From positions 21,500 to 85,499 of the forward strand of contig JAAZFC010000070.1 of NCBI GenBank assembly GCA_012511955.1: DNA of 64,000 bases, in the 5' to 3' direction. The DNA is from Fibrobacter sp. (GTDB lineage Bacteria; Fibrobacterota; Fibrobacteria; Fibrobacterales; Fibrobacteraceae). How positions within the stretch are numbered: position 1 is the stretch's first letter; each line of letters opens with the position of its first letter. Below the pieces are notes generated by a model. That model ran no database searches, was not told where the DNA came from, and worked only from the letters and a program-made list of their open reading frames with translations. Below are positions 17,233-26,346 of the stretch, in pieces. Position numbers and translations under genes: made by a program.

Positions 17233-18132
17233 ATGCAAATAAAAAAAATAATATTACCCGCTTTTTTCTTGGCATTCTTATGGAGTTGCTCCAGCGTGAC
17301 TCTATTGAGAACAAAAGAAATTCAGGCCGTGGGCGATGATGTAAAAAAAGAAGTAAATGTTCAAATGACCCAGCAAATAGACTCTTTGCGTTTGATTTTG
17401 GATTCTCTAATGGAGTCCAATGAGCGCTTACAAAGGCGTTTAATTGCGGATTTTGGCATGGTTTCTGGGCGTTTTGCTTCTGATATGGACAAAATAGATG
17501 CTCGCCTTGAAGAAGCCTTGTACAGGTTAGATATGGTGGTTAATGCCGCTCGAACTCCCACTAAAAGAGTGGTGATAGACAAAAGGGAAGAAATGGCCAC
17601 CAATGCACCACCTATAGCAGAGCAAGACCCTAATATGATGGGGCAAGAATCTGGTATGGGGGTATTAGTTCCGAAAAGCGATGAAGAAACTGAGTTAGAA
17701 AAGCTTTATGCCACGGCGCGCTTAGATTTCCAGCGCAGTGAATATAAAATAGCTTTTGAGGGCTTCAAGCAGGTATATGAACAAGCGGGGCAAACAGAAA
17801 TGGGAGAAAATGCTCTTTATTGGATTGCTTTTTGCCTATTAGAAACCAAACAAGAAGATAAAGGCATACAGGTTTTAGAGAGAATTTTAAAACAGTTTCC
17901 CCAGGGCAATAAAGTTTGTTTGAGTTTGTTTAAATTAGCGCAAATAAGTGAAACAAAAACAGAAACACAAAACCAAGTGCAGTATTTGCAAAGATTAACC
18001 GCCCAGCCTCAGTGTCGGGAAACTAACGAAGCCTATCGCGCCATTGAATTGCTAAATGAGCTTGTGGGTTCAGATGGTAAAATTAGAACACAAAAAGTAC
18101 CTCCGCCCCCCGCAGCTCCCCCTATACATTAG
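17233..18132 (+). CDS. ybgF: Tol-Pal accessory lipoprotein, YbgF/CpoB-like
   Basis: The start at ATG 17233 was chosen because it follows AAGGTGAGG and opens a lipoprotein signal with lipobox LWSC; an upstream ATG at 17203 lacks a signal start. The protein has 299 residues. A coiled coil (about 30-95, QIDSLRLILDSLMESNERLQ) is followed by a variable linker and tetratricopeptide-like helices (about 155-280: YATARLDFQRSEYKIAFEGF, ALYWIAFCLLETKQEDKGI). CpoB coordinates cell-wall synthesis with Tol in Proteobacteria; here the arrangement is the same but the protein is lipidated. It is the last gene of the Tol cluster and converges with a glycosyltransferase. Confidence 0.8.
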   Translation: MQIKKIILPAFFLAFLWSCSSVTLLRTKEIQAVGDDVKKEVNVQMTQQIDSLRLILDSLMESNERLQRRLIADFGMVSGRFASDMDKIDARLEEALYRLDMVVNAARTPTKRVVIDKREEMATNAPPIAEQDPNMMGQESGMGVLVPKSDEETELEKLYATARLDFQRSEYKIAFEGFKQVYEQAGQTEMGENALYWIAFCLLETKQEDKGIQVLERILKQFPQGNKVCLSLFKLAQISETKTETQNQVQYLQRLTAQPQCRETNEAYRAIELLNELVGSDGKIRTQKVPPPPAAPPIH

Positions 18133-19222
18133 AATTAGCACTGCTAGAATTTAAGACTAATTCCGCAATTTGCTGAGCGCATTTTTGCCAGCTAAAGTTT
18201 TGTGAGTTTTCTGCGCCAAGATCTATCATTTCTTGGTGTTTTTCGTTGTTTTCTAGTTTTTTAAGATTTGCCACCCAACTTTGGGGATTATGAGAATCTG
18301 CCACAAGCACTCCAGCGCCCCCCACCTCTAATAAAGCTGGAGTGGGAGCGACCACCACCGGGCAAGAATGACTTTGGGCTTCCAACATTGGCATTCCAAA
18401 CCCTTCTGCCAAGCTGGGATACACCAGAGCAAAAGCATTTTGATACAACTGCACCAAAGTTTCGGTAGAAGTATATTCCCACCAATGCACTCGTTGCTGC
18501 AGTTGCAGTTTAGCGATAAGATCTTGCAACTTCTGCTTGTATTTACCCTGGGTTTGCCCAGTAATTATTAAATCCATTTTTAAACTGGGCATGGCTTTGA
18601 GCACCACTTCGAGGTTTTTGTGGGGCAAGCTTAGCCCTACGCAGAGAATATATTGGGAAGGTAAATCTAAAACATCTTTTGAGGGAGAAAAATCTTGTAA
18701 ACTCACTCCATTGGATATGATTTTAGTCTGAGATAAAGGAATTTTGAAATGTTTGTGCAATAATTTTTGGGTTTGCTGGGAAATGCAGATAATTTTGACA
18801 CTGGATTTTAAAAGGCTAGGCAAGCGAAATTTGGTGAAAAAATATTGCAACAAATGTTGGCGGGGAAAGCTAAGCGCGATAAAATCGTGGACGGTGATTA
18901 TCTGCTGGGGGATTTTACCGCTATTGGGAGAGGGCGAATACACCCGATCGTAGTTTTTGGCGATTTTAGGAAAGATAAAAGCATTCCACCAATGGCGGTA
19001 AATCGCGGGGAAATGCGTGCTGGTGGAGCGCCCCATCTGGGGCTTGAGCGGAATCCAGCGAAAATTTTTGTCCCAGTTGGGGATTTTCACCGGACTAAAA
19101 ACATCTATTTGATGGGTGGAAAATTCGGGCATTTGCGCCCATATTTTGAGGATTTCAAGGGTGTAAATGCCAATGCCACTGGGTTTTGGACTCAAAAAAG
19201 AAGCATTTACCGCGATTTTCAT
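18122..19222 (-). CDS. Family 4 glycosyltransferase
   Basis: A 366-residue GT-B glycosyltransferase of the mannosyltransferase-like type. N-terminus MKIAVNASFLSPKPSGIGIY; C-terminal donor-binding half with LCVGLSLPHKNLEVVLKAM and the E-x7-E region ALVYPSLAEGFGMPMLEAQ. It probably acts in lipopolysaccharide or capsule assembly. It overlaps ybgF by 11 bases at the 3' end. No other sugar-pathway gene adjoins it. Confidence 0.85.
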   Translation of the reverse strand: MKIAVNASFLSPKPSGIGIYTLEILKIWAQMPEFSTHQIDVFSPVKIPNWDKNFRWIPLKPQMGRSTSTHFPAIYRHWWNAFIFPKIAKNYDRVYSPSPNSGKIPQQIITVHDFIALSFPRQHLLQYFFTKFRLPSLLKSSVKIICISQQTQKLLHKHFKIPLSQTKIISNGVSLQDFSPSKDVLDLPSQYILCVGLSLPHKNLEVVLKAMPSLKMDLIITGQTQGKYKQKLQDLIAKLQLQQRVHWWEYTSTETLVQLYQNAFALVYPSLAEGFGMPMLEAQSHSCPVVVAPTPALLEVGGAGVLVADSHNPQSWVANLKKLENNEKHQEMIDLGAENSQNFSWQKCAQQIAELVLNSSSANSNV

Positions 19223-19235
19223 GGTTTTAATCTAT

Positions 19236-19262
19236 AAAAAAAGCCCTGTCCGAGGACAGGGC
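19236..19262 (-). terminator. Rho-independent terminator
   Basis: Perfect 8-bp stem GCCCTGTC / GACAGGGC (19243-19250 with 19255-19262) around loop CGAG. On the minus strand it is followed by seven T, so it ends the ferredoxin transcript just before the glycosyltransferase gene. Confidence 0.85.
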
Positions 19263-19280
19263 ATGCTAAAATCTTAATGA

Positions 19281-19508
19281 TTAAACAGGATAATCGCGAT
19301 TTCCAGAATTGTCGAATTCGATAGCGATAGTTGCCACAGGGCAGCTATCCGCAGCTTCTTTGATTTCGTCAACTAAAGAAAAATCCGCATCTTCTTTAAT
19401 AATCATTTTTTCAGGAACTTCAAAAACTGAATCACATACTGCTTCGCAAGCGCCGCACATGGTACATTCGTTTTCAGTTTCATCTAGCCATACTCTTGTA
19501 ATTACCAT
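19281..19508 (-). CDS. Ferredoxin (single 4Fe-4S type)
   Basis: A 75-residue acidic ferredoxin. The cluster motif is CTMCGACEAVC (residues 16-26) with the last ligand Cys in SCPVATI near residue 56, the pattern of small single-cluster ferredoxins. The extra Cys at 26 may pair with another Cys or be a spare ligand. It would carry electrons for reductive steps such as those of IspG elsewhere in the window (inference). It stands alone, with its own terminator. Confidence 0.85.
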   Translation of the reverse strand: MVITRVWLDETENECTMCGACEAVCDSVFEVPEKMIIKEDADFSLVDEIKEAADSCPVATIAIEFDNSGNRDYPV

Positions 19509-19596
19509 AATAATACTCCTTGAAGTTTGGTTTTAATAATACGAATATAAAAAAATAAAAGTTTTGTATTTGCTAATATTGTATTAAAGGTTAAAA

Positions 19597-20376
19597 ATGA
19601 CAAAAATAGTGATAAAAATTGGCGGTTCCTTAGCCATAGATGAGGCTAAGTTAGAGGATTTCTTGCGTGGATTTGCGCAAATAACTGCACTTCCCCATAT
19701 AAAAGTGGCTTTGGTGCATGGGGGCGGCAAAGATATCAATGAGAATATTGCCCTACTCCAAGAAGAAGTTAATTTTATTAATGGCTTACGCGTAACCACC
19801 CCCGGAATTATGAAAATGGTGGAAATGACCCTGAGCGGTCATGTAAACAAAAAACTGGTGCGCATGCTTTTAGCCATGCAATGCCCCGCCGTGGGAATTT
19901 CCGGCGTAGATGGGCAAATTTTTAGTGCAGATAAACTAAAAGCTGAGGTGGATTTAGGTCAGGTGGGCGATATTCACAGCGTAAATCCTCAATTAATCCA
20001 AGATTTATGGCAAAGCGGTTGGACCCCAGTGGTTTCTCCGATTTCTTATGGCGCTGAAATGCCTTTTAATGTCAATGCCGATACTGCTGCTTCGGAATTG
20101 GCCGTAGCTTTACAGGCAGATCAGTTTATTTTGGTCAGCGATGTCCCTGGGGTTTTAGATGGGGAAAAAAATGTCATTGGCGAACTAGATGCCCCAAAAA
20201 TCGCCACACTCATAGACCAGCAAATAATTACTGGGGGAATGATCCCTAAAGTGCAAGCCAGCTTAGACTCCATTGAGCGCGGTTTAAAATCAATTCATAT
20301 CGTGGGTTGGCATAGCCCTGAACACTTGCGTCAACAAATTACAGGAGAAGAAAATCATGGAAGCATCATCCGTTAA
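19597..20376 (+). CDS. argB: Acetylglutamate kinase
   Basis: A 259-residue amino-acid kinase phosphorylating N-acetylglutamate, the second step of arginine synthesis. Motifs: IKIGGSLAI (residues 5-13), LVHGGGKDINE (about 40), FNVNADTAASELA (about 153) and GGMIPKVQASL near the end. First of argB-argD-argG; its 3' end overlaps argD by 20 bases. Confidence 0.95.
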   Translation: MTKIVIKIGGSLAIDEAKLEDFLRGFAQITALPHIKVALVHGGGKDINENIALLQEEVNFINGLRVTTPGIMKMVEMTLSGHVNKKLVRMLLAMQCPAVGISGVDGQIFSADKLKAEVDLGQVGDIHSVNPQLIQDLWQSGWTPVVSPISYGAEMPFNVNADTAASELAVALQADQFILVSDVPGVLDGEKNVIGELDAPKIATLIDQQIITGGMIPKVQASLDSIERGLKSIHIVGWHSPEHLRQQITGEENHGSIIR

Positions 20377-21568
20377 TTTACAAGAATTAGACAATACTTT
20401 ATTAGCGCCCACTTACATTAAGGCAGATATGGAGTTCAGCCATGGGGAAGGTTCATGGCTATTTACTCGTCAAGGGGAAAAGGTCTTGGATTTTGTTACC
20501 GGTATTGCGGTAAATGCTTTAGGTCATGGTCATAAAGCGGTGCAAAATGCCATTGTGGAGCAAAGTCAAAAATATTTGCACCTTTCAAACTTGTATATCA
20601 ACGAGCCACAATTAAGCTTAGCTCAAGAACTGCTAAAAACCAACCCTAATTTGGGAACTGGTGCTAAAGCTTTTTTCGCTAATTCAGGTACTGAGGCTAA
20701 CGAAGGAGCTATTAAGTTTGCTCGCAAATACTTTGATCGCCAAGGCCAAGGCCAACGTCAGCAAATCGTTACTTTTGTCAATAGTTTTCACGGTAGAACT
20801 TTCGGCGCTTTAGCCGCTACTGGCCAACCCGCACTTAAACAGGGTTTTGGTACCATGCCCGGCGATTTTGTGCATTTAGAATGGAATGATAGTGAAACTC
20901 TGCGCCGCACAGTAAACGCAGAAACTTGTGCTATTATGTTAGAACCCATCGCTGCCGAAGGTGGTATTTTAACCCCGAACCCAGAATTTATCGCCACAAT
21001 CAATGAACTGCGTCAAAAGCATGGCTGTTTGGTAATTGTAGATGAAATTCAAACCGGATTGGGGCGTTGCGGAGCTATATCTGGAGCGCATAAATACGAT
21101 TTAGACCACGATATAAGCACCTGGGCCAAAGCTTTGGGTGGCGGTTTGCCCTTGGGAATGATTTTGTTGCGCAAAAAAGTGGCTGCGCAAATAAAACCTG
21201 GAGATCACGGCACTACTTTTGGTGGTAATCCCGTATCTTGTGCGGCGGGTTTGGCTGTGCTAAAAACAGTGAATAATTCAGACTTTTTGGCTAACTTGAC
21301 TGAACGCAGTGAGCAAATTCAAGCGGGTTTGCAAAAACTAGGAGAAAAATACTCCTGGTTGGGAGAAATCCGCGGGGCAGGTTTGCTTTTAGGCATTCGC
21401 TGTACCAAACCTGTGGGCGATCTTATCGCAGCTTGTCGCAGTGAGGGATTGTTGGCGCATCGCGCTGGCGCCGATATTTTGCGCTTGCTCCCACCACTAA
21501 ATGTCAGTGAAAATGAAGTGGAATTGGCCTTGTCCAAGATAGATGCCGCCTGTGCAACTATGAATTAA
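20357..21568 (+). CDS. argD: Acetylornithine aminotransferase
   Basis: A 403-residue class III PLP aminotransferase. It shows FFANSGTEANEGAIKFAR, the PLP-binding VDEIQTGLGRCG and the Schiff-base Lys in WAKALGGGLPLG (about 255). It makes N-acetylornithine from the semialdehyde and could also serve lysine synthesis. The start ATG lies inside argB, indicating translational coupling. argC, argJ, argF and argH are not in the window. Confidence 0.93.
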   Translation: MEASSVNLQELDNTLLAPTYIKADMEFSHGEGSWLFTRQGEKVLDFVTGIAVNALGHGHKAVQNAIVEQSQKYLHLSNLYINEPQLSLAQELLKTNPNLGTGAKAFFANSGTEANEGAIKFARKYFDRQGQGQRQQIVTFVNSFHGRTFGALAATGQPALKQGFGTMPGDFVHLEWNDSETLRRTVNAETCAIMLEPIAAEGGILTPNPEFIATINELRQKHGCLVIVDEIQTGLGRCGAISGAHKYDLDHDISTWAKALGGGLPLGMILLRKKVAAQIKPGDHGTTFGGNPVSCAAGLAVLKTVNNSDFLANLTERSEQIQAGLQKLGEKYSWLGEIRGAGLLLGIRCTKPVGDLIAACRSEGLLAHRAGADILRLLPPLNVSENEVELALSKIDAACATMN

Positions 21569-21635
21569 AAAGTTTTAAAAGCAAGCAAATTTGTAGCCTT
21601 GCTATATTTGTTTAAAAATTAACTATGAGGTTTTT

Positions 21636-22895
21636 ATGTCATCAGCACCCAAAGTAAAAAAAGTAGTTCTCGCTTATTCGGGCGGATTAGACACTTCTGT
21701 AATAATTCCCTGGCTCAAAGAAAACTATGATTGCGAAGTCATAGCTTTTGCCGCAGATTTAGGCCAGGGCGATATAGAACCTGAAGCCTTAAAAGAAAAA
21801 GCCATTCAAACCGGCGCTTCCAAATGTTATGTGTTGGACTTGCGCAAAGAATTTATGGAAGATTATGTTTGGCCTACATTGCGTGCTGGGGCTAAATACG
21901 AAGGAACATACTTGCTGGGCACAGCCTTTGCTCGCCCCTTAATCGCCAAATATCAAGTGCTAATCGCTCAAAAAGAGGGCGCCGATGCAGTGGCTCACGG
22001 TTCCACTGGAAAGGGCAATGACCAAGTGCGTTTTGAGTTGACTTATGCGGCCATGGATCCCAGTTTGACCGTACTAGCCCCATGGAAAGATCCCCTTTGG
22101 GACTTGGACAGCCGTGAAGCCTGTATAGATTATGCCAAAGAGCGCAATATTCCCTTGACTGTAAGTAAAGAAAAGATTTATTCCGAAGATGGCAACTTGT
22201 GGCATCTTTCCCATGAAGGGGGGATTTTAGAGTTTCCCGAAAAAGAACATAAGTACGACATGTTGCAAATGTCCAACACCTTTGAACAAGCCCCTGACAC
22301 CCCAGGTTATGTGAGCATAGGCTTTGAAAAAGGCATTCCGGTTTCTGTGGATGGCGTTAAAATGGACGCAGTGGAGCTAATAGAAAAACTCAACGCTATT
22401 GGTGGTGAACACGCTTGTGGTTTGCTCGATATCGTGGAAAATCGCTTGGTTGGTCTTAAAAGTCGCGGTGTTTATGAAACTCCAGGTGGTTCATTGCTTT
22501 ACAAAGCCCATGAATTGCTAGAAACTTTGACTTTAGATAAAAGTACCATGGCAGAAAAGCAAAAATTAGCCCAAACTTATGCCTTTTTGGTGTATAATGG
22601 CGAATGGTTTACTCCTTTGCGCCAGGCCATAGATGCTTTTGTGGATGAAACTCAAAAAGTTGTTACCGGCGAGGTACGCTTAAAACTATATAAAGGTAAT
22701 ATCATACCCGCAGGCTACAGCAGCCCTCACAGTCTTTACGACGATGAGCTGGGCGGCTTTTCTGATGTGGAAATGTACGATCAAAAAGACGCTACCGGAT
22801 TTATCCGCTGCTTTGGTTTGCCCATGAAAACCCGTGCGCTTATGTTAGGTGATAAGAGCAATGTGGATTTTGGGGACAACCAGGTTGATGTGTAA
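21636..22895 (+). CDS. argG: Argininosuccinate synthase
   Basis: A 419-residue enzyme joining citrulline and aspartate with ATP. The ATP-binding [11 protein letters not shown] is at residues 12-22 and [16 protein letters not shown] at about 125. Length is normal for the family (about 400 residues). It lies 67 bases after argD and may share its transcript. The gene is followed by a 430-base repeat-rich spacer. Confidence 0.96.
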   Translation: MSSAPKVKKVVLAYSGGLDTSVIIPWLKENYDCEVIAFAADLGQGDIEPEALKEKAIQTGASKCYVLDLRKEFMEDYVWPTLRAGAKYEGTYLLGTAFARPLIAKYQVLIAQKEGADAVAHGSTGKGNDQVRFELTYAAMDPSLTVLAPWKDPLWDLDSREACIDYAKERNIPLTVSKEKIYSEDGNLWHLSHEGGILEFPEKEHKYDMLQMSNTFEQAPDTPGYVSIGFEKGIPVSVDGVKMDAVELIEKLNAIGGEHACGLLDIVENRLVGLKSRGVYETPGGSLLYKAHELLETLTLDKSTMAEKQKLAQTYAFLVYNGEWFTPLRQAIDAFVDETQKVVTGEVRLKLYKGNIIPAGYSSPHSLYDDELGGFSDVEMYDQKDATGFIRCFGLPMKTRALMLGDKSNVDFGDNQVDV

Positions 22896-22932
22896 TAAGT
22901 TGGTTGTTCACGGAATGGAGTGTTAAGCCACG

Positions 22933-22978
22933 GTCCCCGAGTGTTTTTTGCTTAGGCAAAAAAAATATCGAGGGGTAG
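22933..22978 (+). repeat. CGAGTG-family inverted repeat element, copy 1
   Basis: CGGTCCCCGAGTG, then inner arms TTTTTTGC and GCAAAAAA around CTTAG, then ATATCGAGGGG. It matches the outer blocks of copies at 23166, 60831 and 62221, but has a very short loop and its own arm sequence. Confidence 0.6.
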
Positions 22979-23010
22979 TCCTGTGTATAGTGGACTTCCG
23001 GACTTTCTTT

Positions 23011-23057
23011 CAGCCAGCATTAGCGGGCTGATTAAAATCATCCATGCATAGTCCAGA
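23011..23057 (+). repeat. Hairpin element with 10-base loop and AAAATCATCC tail, copy A
   Basis: Stem CAGCC / GGCTG around the ten-base loop AGCATTAGCG, then ATTAAAATCATCC and ATGCATAGTCCAGAG. The tail block recurs at 60779-60804 and, reversed, at 61010-61030 and 63950-63976. Confidence 0.6.
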
Positions 23058-23078
23058 GAAGTAGTTAGTAGTAAGTGT

Positions 23079-23105
23079 GCAAAAAGCGCCGTATTTACTT
23101 CTTTT
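23079..23105 (+). repeat. 27-base interspersed motif, copy 1
   Basis: GCAAAAAGCGCCGTATTTAC followed by TTCTTTT. It differs at a few positions from 58069-58095 and more from 60975-61000. Each copy follows a short TTAGTA/TTAATG-type simple tract. Confidence 0.55.
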
Positions 23106-23134
23106 CTGCATGGTATCGCGCTTACGAACATCCT

Positions 23135-23158
23135 GCCGACTAGCCTAAACGAGTCGGC
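23135..23158 (+). repeat. Hairpin element with 10-base loop, copy C
   Basis: Seven-base stem GCCGACT / AGTCGGC around the ten-base loop AGCCTAAACG, followed by TAAAAGCCCATC. Same geometry and similar loop as copies at 23011 and 60755, with a different but complementary stem. Confidence 0.55.
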
Positions 23159-23165
23159 TAAAAGC

Positions 23166-23232
23166 CCATCTCGACACTATTTCGCCTGAAAACACCATTT
23201 TTTATATTAGCGAAATCACTCGATGACCGTGG
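23166..23232 (-). repeat. CGAGTG-family inverted repeat element, copy 2 (reversed)
   Basis: On the minus strand: CACGGTCATCGAGTG, inner arm ATTTCGC, a 20-base or so A/T-rich loop, arm GCGAAAT, then AGTGTCGAGATGGG. Arms pair perfectly over seven bases and differ from those of the other copies. Confidence 0.65.
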
Positions 23233-23325
23233 ATTGCAATTTCGTCTATGGCATTAGTTGGTTTGTAGATAGCTTGCTTTTTGGCACTTTTTAAAGGGTA
23301 AATTATTAAAAAGTGGAGGTTAAAT

Positions 23326-23865
23326 ATGAAAAAGAAAGTTTTAGTAATCGCTTTATTAATGGTGGGGCTTGGTTTTGCGCAAAGGGGCCCAAGAATGGGG
23401 CAAGGCGCAAATTGGGACAATAAAGAACGCTATTCTGAGAGCAAAGAGCGCTCTTCGGGCTACATGGGGCGCGGATTTGGTTATATGAATCCCCTAATGC
23501 AAGAAGCTTTGAACTTAAGCCCAGAACAAAAAAGCGCTTTAAATAAACATTGGGAAGAGCACCAGAAAAATCGCCGTAGTTGGAGCGAAAAAATCGCTGC
23601 TTCCGAAAAATCTTTGCAAGATGCTATTTGGCAGCAAGATGAAAAGAAAGTCAAAGAATACAGCGCCGCCGCGCAAAAAGCCCAGGCAGAAATGCAAAAA
23701 CAGCGCGTGGCAAGCTTGGTGTTTATGCGTAGCGTTTTAAGCGCAGAACAAGCGCAAAAAATGCTAAAGCTCCAAGAAGAGCAAAGAGCGGAGCGAAAAA
23801 AGCATTACGAAATGCGTCGCAATTCTGGTAAAGGCAAAAGGGGAGAAAAGAGAAGAGCCAGTTAA
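23326..23865 (+). CDS. Spy/CpxP-like periplasmic protein
   Basis: A 179-residue exported protein. Signal peptide 1-18 (ending GFAQ), a Gly/Arg/Met-rich segment, then two long helices with LSPEQKSALNKHWEEH and LSAEQAQKMLKLQEEQ, the LTxxQ-type repeats of Spy/CpxP. The C-terminus is highly basic. The family includes periplasmic chaperones and metal or envelope-stress proteins; which role applies here is unknown. A GTGGAGGT site precedes the ATG. Confidence 0.7.
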   Translation: MKKKVLVIALLMVGLGFAQRGPRMGQGANWDNKERYSESKERSSGYMGRGFGYMNPLMQEALNLSPEQKSALNKHWEEHQKNRRSWSEKIAASEKSLQDAIWQQDEKKVKEYSAAAQKAQAEMQKQRVASLVFMRSVLSAEQAQKMLKLQEEQRAERKKHYEMRRNSGKGKRGEKRRAS

Positions 23866-23890
23866 AGCGTAGATATTTATCTTTGTATTA

Positions 23891-24589
23891 ATGAAAGAAA
23901 ATACTTCTCACAATTTTGCTGCCATACTCCCCGCTGGGGGCTTGGGAAAAAGATTGGGTGCTGACACCCCCAAACAATTATTGACCTTAGGCGAAAAAGC
24001 TATGTACAAACATAGCTTAGATCTGTTTTGGAATGAACCGCGCATCGCACAAGTGGTGTTAGCCGTCCCCAAAGAATGGCAAGATTTTTTTATCAAAGAT
24101 TTGCGAAATTACGATGCCAATCGCCTCACCATTGTAGAAGGCGGTGCCGAACGCTGGCAGTCTGTGCGCCATGGCATCGAAGCTTTGGAATCTCATATAG
24201 AATACGCTTTGGTTCACGATGTGGCTCGGCCTTTTTTGAGTGCAGAAATTTTACAAGCTGTGCTAAAAAAAGTGCAAAAAGAGGCCTGTATTGTGGCAAA
24301 ACCCTGCGTAGATACGGTGAAAATCGTGCGGAAACAAAATATCGTCGAGACCATTGACCGCAATTTGGTATGGCTGGCGCAAACTCCCCAAGCTGCGCGG
24401 GTGGATTTGCTCAAAAAGCTTTATGTGCGCATGGATGGAGATGCTTTGGATTGGAATCCTACCGACGAGGCTTCAATATTGGAGCATTATGGAGTAGCTG
24501 TGGGAATAGTTCCCGGAAACACCTTAAACGATAAAATCACCACCGCTGAAGATTTAGAACTTTTTAGAAAAAGGTTGAGTTATGAATAA
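23891..24589 (+). CDS. ispD: 2-C-methyl-D-erythritol 4-phosphate cytidylyltransferase
   Basis: A 232-residue enzyme of the non-mevalonate isoprenoid pathway, activating MEP with CTP. Nucleotide-binding ILPAGGLGKRLGADTPKQ is at about 13-30, with YALVHDVARPFL at about 100 and TPQAARVDLL. It overlaps ispF by eight bases, a common ispDF arrangement; ispG lies 30 kb downstream. Confidence 0.93.
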   Translation: MKENTSHNFAAILPAGGLGKRLGADTPKQLLTLGEKAMYKHSLDLFWNEPRIAQVVLAVPKEWQDFFIKDLRNYDANRLTIVEGGAERWQSVRHGIEALESHIEYALVHDVARPFLSAEILQAVLKKVQKEACIVAKPCVDTVKIVRKQNIVETIDRNLVWLAQTPQAARVDLLKKLYVRMDGDALDWNPTDEASILEHYGVAVGIVPGNTLNDKITTAEDLELFRKRLSYE

Positions 24590-25106
24590 ATTACCAGAAT
24601 TTGTGTTTCGCACAGGATTCGGTGCAGATGTACACGCTTTTGTAGAAGGTCGTCCTTGCATTTTGGGAGGTGTGAATATCCCCCATCATCTCGGTTTAGC
24701 AGGGCATTCCGATGCCGATGCGGTGGTACACGCCCTTTGCGATGCTATTTTAGGCGCCATGGGTTTAGGAGATATTGGTACTTGGTTCCCCGACAACGAT
24801 CCCGCTTTTAAAGATGTGGATTCCTTATTGTTATTGGCTCAAGTGCAAAAATTAATGGAAGAAAATAGCTGTGTTTTGGTAAATGCCGATATTGTGCTTT
24901 TTGCCGAAGAACCCAAGCTTAAGCCCCACCGGCAAGCCATACAAAACAAGCTTTCTGAAGTTTTAAAATGCCGTCCCGATCAAATCTCTGTCAAAGCTTC
25001 TACCATGGAGAAAAAAGGCTTTGTGGGTCGAAGCGAAGGGGTGTTTAGCCAAGTGGTGGTTAGCATTTACGGTCCTGCCCAAATCAAAGCAGAAACCCCA
25101 AAATAA
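24582..25106 (+). CDS. ispF: 2-C-methyl-D-erythritol 2,4-cyclodiphosphate synthase
   Basis: A 174-residue enzyme. It carries FGADVHAF (metal ligands Asp and His), LAGHSDADAVVHALCDAILG and DIGTWFPDNDP. It converts the ispD/ispE product to the cyclodiphosphate that IspG reduces. Slightly longer than usual at both ends. ispE is not in the window. Confidence 0.94.
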   Translation: MNKLPEFVFRTGFGADVHAFVEGRPCILGGVNIPHHLGLAGHSDADAVVHALCDAILGAMGLGDIGTWFPDNDPAFKDVDSLLLLAQVQKLMEENSCVLVNADIVLFAEEPKLKPHRQAIQNKLSEVLKCRPDQISVKASTMEKKGFVGRSEGVFSQVVVSIYGPAQIKAETPK

Positions 25107-25126
25107 TCAAAAATCCTTTAATTATT

Positions 25127-25423
25127 CTAAGGTTTCGGATTGTTTACACTATCAACAAAAATGTAAATCTGTTCATTGGGTTTAGACATACCGTACAAAG
25201 TGCGAGCAGTGCTTTCCATATAAAAAGAATCGTTTTGTAATAGGTAGATTTTCAAGTATTTTGCTTCCAAAAGCTGCTGAGCCGAATCTATGCTCTGGCT
25301 CAGACTTTGGTTTTCTTTATCTATGCGGTATAAGTTTAGCAAGCCGTTGCGTCCTAAAAATAAAACCCCCAACACAGCTATGACGGCGATGAAAGTTAAT
25401 ATTTTAAGGACCTTTTTTAGCAT
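25127..25423 (-). CDS. ftsB: FtsB/DivIC-like septum formation initiator
   Basis: A 98-residue single-pass protein. Membrane segment at about 8-25, then a coiled coil (RIDKENQSLSQSIDSAQQLL), and the family feature of a short C-terminal domain (ARTLYGMSKPNEQIYIF). FtsB-type proteins link division proteins FtsL and FtsQ. It lies four bases after dprA and is probably cotranscribed with it. Confidence 0.75.
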   Translation of the reverse strand: MLKKVLKILTFIAVIAVLGVLFLGRNGLLNLYRIDKENQSLSQSIDSAQQLLEAKYLKIYLLQNDSFYMESTARTLYGMSKPNEQIYIFVDSVNNPKP

Positions 25424-25427
25424 TTTA

Positions 25428-26312
25428 CTATGGGGGTGTTTTATTAAAACTATAGTTTTTTTGTGGTGTTTGTTCTACTAAACCCTGAATTTCCAACTCG
25501 CTCAATATAGATAATAAATGGGGTAGATTTTTTTGCGAGCGTTGAGCAATTTCTTCTATACTTAGACATTCTCCCGCAAAATTATTCCAAAAATCCAGTT
25601 GTTGGGCGGCTACAGCTCCGCTTGGACTGGAATCTTGGGAAATAAATTCCAGTTCAGCAAAAATGGGCAGATTGTCGCATTGCCACAAAGCTAGAGCCGA
25701 TTGACTTTCCACTAACAAATTAGGTCCCTGGGCGGTTTTTCGCAAAATATCTCCAGGGGTGGCGAGAAGCAATCTTCCTTCTTCTAAACAATGGGCAGCA
25801 GTGTGCATAGAACCTCCACTTTCCCGGCTTTCTACAATTACTGTGGCGCAGGCTAAGGCGGCAATAAAGTGATTGCGTATCAAAAATTTGTGTTTAAAAG
25901 CTTTGCTTCCCAAGGGAAAAGGACTGACTAAAGCTCCACCCTGCTCTAAAATTTGCCCTGCTAATCGTCCCCGAGGCCCGCCAATGGGCATATCCAAGCC
26001 TTGGGCTAAGACTGCTACCGTATGCACTTGATTTTTAAGCGCTGCTTCGTGGCATTGGGAGTCTATGCCGTGGGCTAAACCTGAAATCACAGAAGTTTTG
26101 CAGTTTTTAAGCGATGCTACTAGTTCTTTAGCTAAAGCATTGCCATTCCAGCTGGGAGTGCGAGTTCCCACCATGGCTATAGGACGGTAATCCGTAGGAA
26201 AGAGTTGCCCCCGCACATAAATGGTATGCTTATTTTGGGTTGAAGTGGATAACCAATAAGGATAATTTGCCTGTTTAGGCTCGATTTTGATAATAGGATA
26301 TTTTTCGTTCAT
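25428..26312 (-). CDS. dprA: DNA-processing protein DprA
   Basis: A 294-residue Rossmann-type protein that loads RecA on incoming single-stranded DNA. It shows AMVGTRTPSWNG, SGLAHGIDSQCHEAAL (family SGxAxGID), and GGSMHTAAHCLEEGR. A C-terminal winged-helix segment at about 240-290 ends QGLVEQTPQKNY. The start at 26312 was chosen because the longer frame would run into mazG's 5' end; it leaves a 34-base divergent spacer. Confidence 0.9.
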   Translation of the reverse strand: MNEKYPIIKIEPKQANYPYWLSTSTQNKHTIYVRGQLFPTDYRPIAMVGTRTPSWNGNALAKELVASLKNCKTSVISGLAHGIDSQCHEAALKNQVHTVAVLAQGLDMPIGGPRGRLAGQILEQGGALVSPFPLGSKAFKHKFLIRNHFIAALACATVIVESRESGGSMHTAAHCLEEGRLLLATPGDILRKTAQGPNLLVESQSALALWQCDNLPIFAELEFISQDSSPSGAVAAQQLDFWNNFAGECLSIEEIAQRSQKNLPHLLSILSELEIQGLVEQTPQKNYSFNKTPP

Positions 26313-26346
26313 ATTATATATGACGCTAAATATTATCTTTTGTGCC

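Larger units (their letters stand above)
22896..23325. repeat. 430-base non-coding spacer packed with interspersed repeats
   Basis: No gene is supported here. In order it holds: a CGAGTG...ATCGAG inverted element (22933-22978); a hairpin element followed by AAAATCATCC (23011-23057); a GTAGTTAGTAGTAAG tract (23061-23075) with a 27-base motif (23079-23105); a second hairpin (23135-23158); and a reversed CGAGTG element (23166-23232). Related copies of all but the tract lie at 58-64 kb. Confidence 0.7.
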